Source: Planctomycetota bacterium (GTDB taxonomy: Bacteria > Planctomycetota > Uabimicrobiia > Uabimicrobiales > Uabimicrobiaceae). From it: a stretch of DNA of 62,520 nt. The DNA is taken from assembly GCA_029260735.1 (NCBI GenBank), contig JAJDCR010000172.1:1-62520 (forward strand), in the 5' to 3' direction. Under the pieces are notes generated by a model, which searched no databases, was not told where the DNA came from, and saw only the letters and a program-made list of their open reading frames with translations. The translations under genes were made by a program, and so were the position numbers. This document shows, in pieces, positions 19,201-31,200 of the stretch (within the stretch, counting starts at the first letter, position 1; every line of letters starts with the position of its first letter).

Positions 19201-22200
19201 GCTAGCACAAGCATTATTGATAATTTCACTGGGCCCTGTAAAATTAAAAAAATGAGAAATGCGGTTACTCATTAAAAAAGTAGCACTTCCCAACATAAGA
19301 GGAGTTTCCGAAGGATTTTCCTGTTCTTTTACAACCTCTTGGTAGTCGCTGCTGGAGACTCCAACAAAAGTCCCTACCTCATTTTTTGCCAACCGAGAAG
19401 AGGTATAACCAGAGTTTTCGATTGTTTTCCACACGGTTTCAAGAAGCAATCTTTGCTGTGGGTCCATATACTTTGCTTCTCGCGAGGAGATTCGGAAAAA
19501 CTCTGCATCAAAGGTATCGACGTCCTCCAAGAAAGCACCCCACTTGGCTGGAGGAGAAAGATTATTTCCCTTCCAACGATTTGGGGGAATCTTAGAAATG
19601 GCACAACGACCTTGCCATAAATTTTCCCAAAACTCTTCTAAACTAGAAGCCCCCGGCATAAGGCCACTCATACCAATAATGGCAATATCAGAAGAAAGAG
19701 AAGGCAAACTTGAAGTTTCTTTTTCCTCCAAGCGACTCTCATCTTGTTTTAGGGAAGAAGGGAGAGGAGATACTTCGAGGGGTAACTTTTCTTGCTGAGA
19801 ATAGATAAAACGGGCGAGAGCTTCTATTGTTGGAAATTCAAAAAAAGTACTCGAAGAAAAACTGAGCCCATAGCGTTCTTTGATTTTCTTTGCCCATTCT
19901 TCGACAAGTAAGGAGGTGAGACCGTATTCACTCAAAATAGCATCTGTCGTGACTTCGTCTTTCTCTACTTTAGAAATATGACAAAGATCCTCAATCAATT
20001 CCGTTTGGATTTGAAGAGATGTTTTCTGAATATCTTTCGAAAAACGAGGATTTTCTATTTTTATTTTGGGAGAACTAGTGGGCTTTCCCTCATAGCCAAA
20101 CTGGTTAAGTAACTCCAAGCTAGGGGCCGTTAAGTAAGACCACTTATTTATATGTTTTTTCCAGCTTTGGGCTTGTTCAGGATCGATTTTTTGATGGCGG
20201 AGAAAATGAGGATCTCCCACAGTTGATCCTCCGTGACTTCCTCGGGTCAAGCGCTCTCCTTCATAAGGAGTTAGCATAGAAGGCTCAAAGTCAATTTGTA
20301 AACGAGAGCAAATTTCTCGCATCGTTTTTTCAGGAGACTGAACAAAGTCTTCATAGCGAATAAAAAGTTGTCGATGAGAAGGAATCTTTTCTAGGTAGCT
20401 ATCAATATCACAGTTTACATTATTCCAAGTGCGCTCAGCTATAGACCAAGGATCTTCTCCGGGGTGGTGAGGGATAGACCGAACTAAATGAGTTCGGACG
20501 AGAGATTCCATGACAGATATGGGGTGACGAACTAAATGAATGTAGAAGGAATCGGGAATAATTTCTTTTCCTTGGCGAAGAAAATCTCGCTCGACTTCCC
20601 ACCCTCGGAAAGGAGTCTTATCGACAAGGTATTGGCCAGGAATCTTTTCTTGGAGATACTGGTAGACTTCTCTTATAGATGTTTTTTCCCGACGCAGTTT
20701 TTCAATGATAGAAGCTGCCTCTTCTTCTCCTATTCCAGGAAAATTTTGGATGGTTTGAAAGAGGCCGATTTCAATAACTTGTTGTTTGTGTTTTTTCGCC
20801 CATTCTTCCCGTTCTTCCATATCGGAAAAAACAGAAAGGTAGAGTTCGGGAGGGGCAAAAAGTTGGGAGTTCCCCATTAGCATTACCCTAAGCAGGGTGG
20901 AACCGGCCCGAGGAGTACTTAAGATAAATACGGCTGGCTGAACGACTTTGGCTAGGGAAGGAGCCGGAGATTTTATTTGTATTTCTGGAGATTTAAAATG
21001 GGAAGGCATCTTTCTTGATCCGACCCAGCATTTTCGTTGTCGAAAAGGATAAACCGGGAGAGAAATTTTCCTTGGTTTACTGGCTTCTGAATAAAAATTT
21101 TTCCACTCCACAGGAATTCCTTTTGTCCACAGTTTTGCGAGTTCGAGAAGAGAATGATTTTTCCCAGAAATCTTTTTTTCGGGGAGAGAAGAAGGAGAAA
21201 CGTAGCCTGTATATATCGGAGAAGAGTTGTTTTTTAAGTAGCTCTCAAGAGTTTCTCTGATTTGAGTTTTATTTTTGCCTATTATCGCTAAGCGATAGGG
21301 CATGTGAACGCGTCCTAGCTGCAAGGTACAGGCAATACTTTCTAAGCTAACTTCATTTTTAGGAAAAGAGAGAGACCTCTCCAAGAATTCTAGCCAAACT
21401 TGAGCATAAATATCGAGTTGTTCGGAAGTTTTTGCGGATAAAAGGAAGATAGATTCTTTTTCTAAGAAGACAGATTTTTTCTGATTTGTTCCCACATACT
21501 CTTCGACCACTAAATGGGCATTGGCTCCTCCTCCCCCAAACGAATTTATTATGGCAAGACGAGGGGAAGAGGGTTTTCCATTGCTGGCATTAGGAGGCCA
21601 AAATTGAAGTTTTTCGGGTAGATAAAAATGACCCTTTCCTTCTATCCCTTCGAGAGAAGAGGGGAGCAGTTTTTTATGTTTCATTTGTAAAAGAACCTTG
21701 GTCAATTGAGAGATTCCAGAGGCCCCTTCTAAATGCCCAATATTAGGTTTAATCGAATTAAGAAAAATGCGCGATGGGATATTTGCGAAAACAGTTTCGA
21801 GGGCTTTTAGCTCGGACTGATCTCCCTTTTGCAAACCACTGAGAGAAGCTTCAATATAGTTAATCTCTTGAGGAGATACTTGGGCTTCCTTCCAGGCTTC
21901 TTCTATTAAATTAACTTGTCTTTCCGGACTAGGAACCATGATTCCTTCGGTGCTGCCACTGTGATTAATAGTAGAGCCTCGGATAACCCCGTAAATATTG
22001 TCTTGGTTGAGTATCGCTTGTTCAAGAGGTTTGAGTAAAACGGTTCCGACTCCTTCCCCTAAAATAAATCCATCTTCTTTTGTATCTTTGCTCTTTCGCA
22101 TAATGCCCACTTGTTCCATATCTAGAAACTTCTGAGGGGTAAGGGATAGATTAGCACCTCCCGCTATAGCTAAGGTGCATTCTCCTCGGAAAAGACTTTC

Positions 22201-25200
22201 ACAAGCCATATGAATGGCGGTCAAAGAAGAAGAGCAAGCGGTATTAACAACAAGACTTGGTCCCGTAAAATCAAAAAAATGAGAAAGACGATTCGCTATT
22301 TTCCAAAAAGAGGTTGAGTTTCCTAAGGGTTCTCCTGCTTGTTCGATCAGTTTGTTATACTCTTGGTGCATCACCCCAAGAAAAACCCCCACTTTGCCAG
22401 TTTGGTTAATTTGATTAGGAGTGTAACCGGCATCTTCTATAGTATGCCAAGCCACTTGTAAAAGTAAACGTTCCTGGGGATCAACGAGCTCTGCTTCTAT
22501 GGGAGAAATACGGAAAAAGAGAGGATCAAATTTGTCGATATTACTGAGAAATCCTCCCCATTTGCTACTCGAATGTTCTTGCCAGTCCCATCTTTCAGGA
22601 GGAACTTCTGTGATGCAATCTTTTCCTAGGGATAAGTTATCCCAGAGCTCTTCTAAGTTCTGGGCTTTAGGATAATGGCCATTGATCCCGATAATGGCAA
22701 TCTGTTTAGAGGGAAGAAATTTCTTTTCGAGAGAAGGATTTTTTTCACTAGAATGCTTTGAGAAAATGGGTGAACTCTTAGATTTCTCTTGATTTTCTAG
22801 AGGAGAAGAAAACTTGTTTAAAGAGATTTTGGTCTCAAGCTTAGGGGAAGATTCGTCGATAGAAGAGGTATCCATCTCAATCAAACCTTGTTCTTGCAGT
22901 TCTTTTGCTATAAAAAGAATAAAATCTGAAATGTTTGGGTAGTCCAAAAAAGCAGTTATTGATATGGAAATGCCATATTTTTTATTCAGTTTATTAATCC
23001 ATTTTACTCCCAAAATAGAATCCATTCCCAAATCATCAAATTGCTTATCTCGCATATCTTCTTCATCTAGAAGCAAAGTTTCTCCTAAACTGGATTTTAA
23101 TTCTTTTTGGAGGGAGGCTAACGTAATTTTCTCTGACTTACTAGATGTTATTTTCTCATGGATTTTCTCCCGCATTTTTTCATCATCTTTGTCATTATCT
23201 ATCTCATCATCTTTCTCATTATCTTTGTCATTATCTTTGTCAAAAAACTCTTTTCTTTGGTCGATAAAGTAGCTTTTTTGAGTAAAAGGATAAGTCGGCA
23301 AACTAATACGAACAGGTTTATTTGGTTTTGTCTGGGAATATAATTTACTCCAGTCAAAGGAAAATCCTTTGACCCAAAGGTCCAAAAGCAAAGTAAGTTC
23401 TTTTTTTTCCAGAGCAAGCTCTATCATTTCGTAAAAATTAGGCTTAGCCATGAGCGCAGCTAATTTTTGCTTGCCTTCTTGTGTATTTCCTCTGTGAAAG
23501 TCTATTTCTTTTCTTTTTCGAGAAAGAAAGTTTTTCAGTTTTCCTACTAATTCGAAAATAGATGAGACAACGAAAGCCAAACGCTCTTCCATCGCCTCTC
23601 GTCCCACTTGTAAGGTATAGGCAATATCTCTTAGCTGATGTTCTAAGAAAGGCTTCTCTGAATTTTGTAGAGTTTCTCTTAGCTCTTTGATTTTCTCTAG
23701 GAGACGATTTTCATTTTTAGCTGATAAAATAATAGCAATCGGTAGTTCTTTCTCCAGCGAAAAAGAGGAACTTACTTTTGGAGAAATATACTCTTGGATT
23801 AAAATATGAGCGTTGGCTCCTCCTGCTCCAAAAGAAGAAATTCCTGCTATTCGGGGATACTCTTGGGCTTTTCCTTCGATTTCTAAAATCGGTCTTTCCC
23901 AGTTATCTAACTCTTGTTGCACGAGAAAAGGAGTTTTCTCAAAATCAATATGGGGATTGAGTTTTTCCGAATGAAGAGAAGGAACTAATTTCTTATATTG
24001 GAGTTGTAAAAGAACCTTGGTTAAAGCTGCTATCCCAGCGGCACTTTCGCAGTGCCCAATGTTGGATTTGACCGAGCCAATAGCACAAAACTTTTGGTCT
24101 TTTGTGTAGTCCTGAAAAACTTTCCTGAGCCCTTCTATTTCGATAGGGTCTCCCAGAGAAGTTCCCGTTCCATGAGCTTCTATGTAACTGATACTTCGGG
24201 GATCTATTTTTGCTTTTTTAATGGCCTGCCGGACAACTTGAGCTTGGGCTTGAGGGGTAGGAACTGTGTATCCGTTGGTTTTTCCCCCATGATTAATGGC
24301 ACAGCCTTTAATCAATCCATAAATTTGATCTCCATCGGCAATCGCTTCGGGCAAGGTCTTTAAGAGAACGGCTCCGACTCCTTCTCCCGGAACATAACCG
24401 CTTCCTCCTTCACCAAAGCTTTCACAACGTCCTTTCTCAGAAACGAAATTCCCTTGGCTTAGCATGAGATACTTATTCGGATGGAGAGAGAGATTTACTC
24501 CTCCGGCAATGGCAAAGTGACAGTTTCTTTGCTGTATATCTTGGCAAGCTAAATAAATGGCTGTTAGCGAGGAAGAGCACATGGTATCGATAGCCATGCT
24601 TGGGCCATGAAAATCAAAGAAGTAGGATACACGATTAGCAATAGAGGAAGGGTTTCCCCCAAGAGCTAAGGGTTTGCCTTGCTTGGTCGCTTGAACGCCA
24701 TAGAGTTGGTACTCTTCGTACATAACCCCTACGTATACTCCTACGTTTTGCCCAAGGTTTTCTCGGGTATACCCGGCATCTTCCAAAGTCGCATAAGCGC
24801 ATTGGAGGAACAAGCGTTCTTGAGGGTCCATGAATTGGGCTTCTCGCGGAGAAATACTAAAAAATAATGGGTCAAACTCGTAAGCTCCTTCAATAAATCC
24901 TCCCCATTTACTAGAGTGGAAACCTTCTTTGCTCGGATCATCGCTAAAGTAGTCTCTCCAATCCCATCGTTCTTTGGGAATGGGTGTGATGCAGTCCTTC
25001 CCTTCTTCTAGATTTTTCCAATACTCTTTTATATTTGATGCTTGGGGATAGCGCCCACTCAATCCAATAATGGCAATATCTAAAGGTTGAGAGGGAGTGT
25101 TCTTGGGAAAATTTGTTGGGAAACGGGGGAAATCTTTTTTTGTTTTTTCTTTGCTCTTTACACCTACACGAGGAAGAGAAGACAAAATAGGAGCTTCCAT

Positions 25201-28200
25201 CGAGCTTGGTTTTAAAAGGGAAATTAATTTGGAGTTCTGAGAACTCATTAAGTAATTAGCTAGTTCTGCCAAATTTTTGTATTCAAAAAAGAGGGTTTTA
25301 GGAAGAGAGCCAAAAGTCTTTTCTAACTGGTTTGTCAAGTCTATCGCGAGTACTGAGTCTAAACCATATTTTTCGAAAGGAGCTTTCATTTCAACTTTAT
25401 GAATGGGGAGTTTTAATAGAGTGGAAAACTCTTTCTTTAAATACCAATGGACTTTTTCTTCCCAGCTTTTGTTCTCTTTGATCGGGGAAAATGACTTAGA
25501 TTTCTGTAAGTTTTTCGAAGAATTTCTCTTTTTCTCTAGTTTATTTAGGAGCCGAATGTGTTTTGAGTTAACCTTATATTTAAGGACTCGGGAAGAAAAT
25601 TTTCTCATCTTCAGGCAAATGTTTCCTTCTTTATCACAAAGGTCTATGTCTATTTTTGTGATTTCTTTTGACGGATTTAGTTCACAGTAGCGTACCCAGG
25701 CATACATTTCATTTGAGCAAGAGTTGAAAATTTCTAATGACTCCAGAGCAAAAGGAAGACTCAGCTTTAGAAAAGTAATGTCTTCTATCAATCCAATAGA
25801 CGATTGCAAAGCAGAGTCGACCATAGAAGGGTGGAGGACGAAACTCTTTTGGGTTTCTCTAATCGAAGAAGGGAGAGTTAGTTTCGCCAAAACTTGGTTT
25901 TCTCCTTGGTAGATTTTTTCGATTCCTTGGAATGTAAATCCATAATCTAATCCTAGAGTTTTAAAAGCGGCATAGCAGGTCTTTCCATCTAGTGTTCTTT
26001 TTTTCATCTGAGACTGAATTTGTTTTATGTCCAGAGAAGATGCGTCTTTATTCTTTTTGAATTCAGCAAGTCCTTGGGAATGAACTGTGATATTTTCCTT
26101 TTCCAATTCGGTATAGATCTCATAGGAGATTTGTCCATTTTCTTTTTCAAGCAAAGCAATGCGGACTTTTTTCTGAGGATTTTTTATCGATTCATCGAAA
26201 AAGAGGGGTTGAGACCAAACGATATTTTGGAGATGAAGAAAGGTATTTTCTTGCGGTTTCCGAGAAGCTCTTTCTATAGCAACTCTGGCCATCTCTAAGT
26301 ACCCCACTCCTGGAAAAACTTTTTTTCCCCCGACAAGATGATCATTTAAGAAAAATTCCTCTCCTGTGAACTGGGATGTGAAGCGCTGCCGGGAGAAGTG
26401 GGAAGTGTTTTCATGGAGCAGAGGGTGGATCTTTGGTAAGAAATAGTCTGCTTTAGATGAAATTTCCTTGCTTTCCATTTCTGGAATCCAGTATCTCTCC
26501 CTGGCAAAGGGGTATGTGGGGAGACTTATGCGCGGAGGTTTTGCTTCTCCATAGAGCAATCTCCAATCAAAGGAAAATCCTTTTATCCAAAGCTTTATCA
26601 GTTGCCCGTATTTCTTTTTTCTTACCCACATTTGAATAGTTTCCTTCATGTCTTCATCGGAAAGGAGGGCGGATAAAGCTTCGTCTTCCTGGTCTACATA
26701 TCCTTGAAAAAAATCTTTAATCGACTCTTGCTTCTCTAAAAACAAGGAGAATTTGTCTTCTAAATCAGAGAGATCTTTTACGAGAAAGATAAGCCGCTCT
26801 TCCATTGCTTGGCGACCAACTTGCAAGGTGTAAGCGAACTCTTTTGCCGTAAAGCTTTCTTTTCCACTAATTTCACTAATTTCTCTCTCTTTTAAAAATA
26901 AGTGGAGATGCTGGACATAGGTTCTCAACTGTTCTTTTGTTTTGGCAGAAATGGGAACAATAAATATATTAGGTTCGGGAGAAATAGAGGTACTTGCAGG
27001 AAAAAGAGAGGCCGGAGCTTCTTCTATGACCAAATGAGCATTCGTGCCACTGAATCCGAAGGAACTAATGGTAGCCCGCCGAGGAGCTCCAGGAGATTTC
27101 CAATCCTTTAATTTAGTGTTAATGTAAAAGGGACTATTCTCTAGAGAAATATGAGGATTGATAGATTGAAAATGTGCACTAGGGACTAGTTTCTTGTATT
27201 TTAAACAAAGCAATACTTTGATGACCCCTGAAATACCCGCAGCTGTGAGTAAATGGCCAATGTTACTTTTGACAGAGCCCAGAGCGCAAAAATGTTTTTC
27301 AGAAGTTTGGCTTTGGAAAGATTTTGTCAGAGCTTCTACCTCAATGGGGTCACCTAACTTTGTTCCTGTTCCATGTGCTTCGACAAGAGAAATGCTCTCA
27401 GGATGAATCCCAAAGCGTTCGTAAACTTCTTTCTCTAAAATAGTTTGCGAGTTTACACTGGGAGCGGTTATCCCATTTGTTTTTCCGTCTTGGTTGATAC
27501 CCCATCCGCGAATAACTCCACAAATGGAATCTTGATCTCGCAAAGCATCGTCTAGTCGTTTTAAGAGTATAACTCCGACCCCTTCTCCCGGGACGAATCC
27601 ATTGGCCCGGGCATCGAAGGAAAAGCAACGTCCGTCAGGAGAAAGCATACCAGACTGAGATGTTGTAATGTGCATGGAAGGACTAGCAAGAACGCAAACC
27701 CCTCCTGCTAAAGCAAGATCACTGTTTTTATTAACCAAACTGGTGCAAGCCTCAGAAATAGCAACCAAGGAGCTAGAGCAAGCGGTATCTATAGATAAGC
27801 AAGGTCCTTTTAGGTTAAGAAAATAAGAAATTCTGGCAGATAAAATGGAAGTAGAGCTTCCTGTTAAGTACTTGGAGTTTAAGGAATCTCCAGAGAAAGA
27901 CTTTCCATAATCTCCTGCAGCACAACCAACAAATACTCCACAGCGACTGGAGGACAAGGTTTCTGGATTGATGCCGGCATCTTCAATACAAGACCAAGCA
28001 CTCTCCATGAAAACCCGTTGCTGGGGGTCCATAGACTGCGCTTCGACGGGAGAAATATTAAAAAATAGAGGGTCAAACTTATCGGCTTCTTCTAAGGCTC
28101 CCATCCATTTGGAGTTTGTTTTTCCTTCTCCCCCTTTCGGGTTGTAGTGTTTTTTGATCGACCAACGATGGCGAGGAATCTCGCTAATGCAGTCTTTTCC

Positions 28201-31200
28201 TTGCGCGAGGTTTTTCCAAAACTCGTCGAGAGTTTTTGCTTGAGGAAATTGACCGCTTTTCCCTATGATAGCTATGCCACTAATTTCTTCGTACTGATAG
28301 TGTTTCGGAGGTTTTTTTAAGAGAGAGCAAGCTTGGGTAAAAAGAAGTTCAGTAATTTTATCGACAGGTCTGTTTTTCCAACTTTCGTAGTTGGTTCCTT
28401 TTACCCACTGATTAAAAGAGCCCAAAGCTGGCCCACAATGAATTTGAAAATTATCTTTTTCCTCTAAATTCCCGGCAAAAGTCACGGCGTTAGAGTGAGA
28501 GAAGTACCACTGCAAAATCAAGCGCAAGCGAAGACGAGGGTTTTCTTTTGCCTCTTGAAGTTGCTGAGGATTTTTCCTTTGTTTATACTGACAAACTTCT
28601 CTCCAAACTTCTCCTAAAGATCGCTTAAAGTAATGCTTTTCTAGTTCTTCTTGGACGGAGAGAGGAATCGACTCTAAAGAGTTGTGCTGAGTAAAGAGTT
28701 GATACAACTTATTCGCTCGCCAAGGAAACTCTGTATTTTTCTTTACGACTTGTACCTTGGCTCCAATTTCAAACATATCTCCTGCCGGGGCCATCGTAAC
28801 ATCATGAATAGAAAGAGAGGATAAAATATCTTTTACGACAGGGTGAGCACCACTTTCTATAGTACATTGGTTAATAGAGCCTGTGAAAATAAACTCCGCT
28901 CCCAACTGGAAGGCAGAGACGATGGCTAAAGGAGTTCCAATACCACCTCCACAACCTACCATAATGCATTCTCGGTAGGAGTACTCATGCATCATTTTGT
29001 CTCGGAGAGAAATCATAGATGGAACAAGAGAAAAGGCGACTCCTCCGTCCGTATGCCCTCCGGAGTTCGCTTCTATAGCAAGATCATCTACCATGGGAAT
29101 TTTTTGAGATAAAGCGGCTTCTTCTGGACTAATTAACTTTGATTCTAATAATTGCTCCACTATGTATAGGGGAGGAGGAGTTAAGAATAGACGAGCGACT
29201 TCTAAACGAGAGCATTTTCCGATGAGCCGTCGAGGAATGACAAGGGTGCCTTCCTTTGTTTGAGAAAGGCCTTTTATTCGACAGTAGACAAGAGGAAGAC
29301 TTATGCTCGCAAAAGCAGCTATCTCAATAACAGGAATTTGATATCGAATAAATAGTTCGGCTTGTCTCATTTCTTGTTTGGAGTCGTGAATATCAGAAAT
29401 TAAACACATTCCGTAGGGTTGATCGGGACGAAGTTGGGATTGAATTTCCAAAATGGAGGCTTCCAGCTCCTCTGGAGTAAGCCCAGCGCTTCCAAAGAAA
29501 CTAAGTAAATTTGCCTGAGACATTTTTATAACTAGCTTTTCCGAAGCGATTTTTTTGTACATAGAGCCAGTGAAATAGCTCCATTTACACCGATATCGCT
29601 CTTGGAATAAAGGATTACCTAAACTTTCTGGTCGAATAGCTTTTTCATCTGTAGGGAAAGAAAAATGAGAGAGTTGTTCCTTTGTTGGTTTCAGGGGGGA
29701 ATTCTCTTTTTTTTCTATAGGTTCTATAGGACGTGAAGAGTCGCTCTGGCTTTCGTTGTTTTTTTCTATCGACAAAAAGGGACTTACTGGAAAAGATGGT
29801 TTTAAAGCCTGGACTTGTTTTTGTAAATACTCCGAAAACTCATGGACTGTGGGGTAATCATAGATCTTTGTCGCCGTAATATTTGTCTTGTATTTTTGAT
29901 TAATGGCTCCAACCCACTCTATTCCGACAATAGAGTCTAGCCCCATTTCCTGGAATGTTTTTTTAAATTTGATATCAGACTCTTTCATATACAATGTCTT
30001 AGCCAAGCTAATTTTTAATTCTCTTTCTAAAACTTCTTTGGAAACCTCATTTTGAATCACAGGAGACAATTCAAAAGTTTCTAGAGAATCTTCTGGTAAC
30101 AAATTTGAAACTTCAAAGGTTGGCTCCATCGCTTGTTTGTTCCTAGCTGCTGTTTGTTTTGGAATAACTGCGTTATTCGGAGTTTTTGTAATCCAGTATC
30201 GCTCTCTGCTAAAGGGATAGGTAGGTAGACCTATACGTTTTGGTTTCTCTTTCCCATAAAGTTGATTCCAATCAAAAATGGCACCTTTTATCCAAAGCTC
30301 AGTTAGCTTAGAGTACTTCTTTTTCTCTATCCATGACTTTATGGTTTGTGTCATGTCTTCATCATCTTCACCGTCTTCATCGTCTTCATCGACTTCATCA
30401 ACAACACTAAGTGATCCTAAGTACTCATCCCTTAGTTCAGCGGAGCCTTGATAATAACCCCTTGTTTTTTTGCTCTCCAAAAAAGACAGGAGTTTTTTCA
30501 GCAAACCAGATAAATCTTCTGCTATAAAAGCAATTCGTTCCTCCATTGCTCGGCGACCTATTTGCAAGGTATAAGCAATGTTCTCTAAGCTATACTCTTT
30601 TCTTTCGACCAGAGTTTGCTTCTCCTCTAAGAAAAGATAAAGCTCTTTTGCATAGACTTTCAGCTGTTTTTCGTTTTTGGCAGAGAGAGGAAAAATAAAA
30701 CAACCTTGAGATTGAGAAATAGAAGTGGCTCTCTTAGAAGCTTCTTCTATAACTAAATGAGCGTTGGTACCACTGAATCCAAAGGAGCTTATGGCAGCTC
30801 GTCTGGGTATGCCCGGGCGAGAGTTCCAGCTTTGTAGTTTTGTGTTGATGTAAAAAGGGCTATTCTCTAGTGAGATATGTGAGTTTAGAGTTTGGAAGTT
30901 AGCACTAGGAACGAGCTTTTGGTGTTCTAGGCAAAGTAGTGTCTTAATAACTCCAGCAACTCCTGCCGCAGTGAGTAAATGGCCTATATTACTTTTTATG
31001 GACCCTAAAGCGCAAAACTGTTTTTTTGAAGTCTGCGCCTGAAAGGATTCTTTTAAAGCTTCTACTTCAATCGGATCTCCTATTTTTGTGCCTGTTCCAT
31101 GCGCTTCGACCATGGAAATTGTTTCGGGAGGAGTTCCAAAACGCTCATAAAGATCTTTCTCCAGCATGATTTGAGAATCAAGGCTAGGAGCTGTAATTCC

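Noticed and set aside
19801..22701. CurM-like terminal alkene formation by the sulfotransferase
   Set aside because: No TE follows the ST, and another module and a C domain follow; the chain remains bound through its carboxyl.
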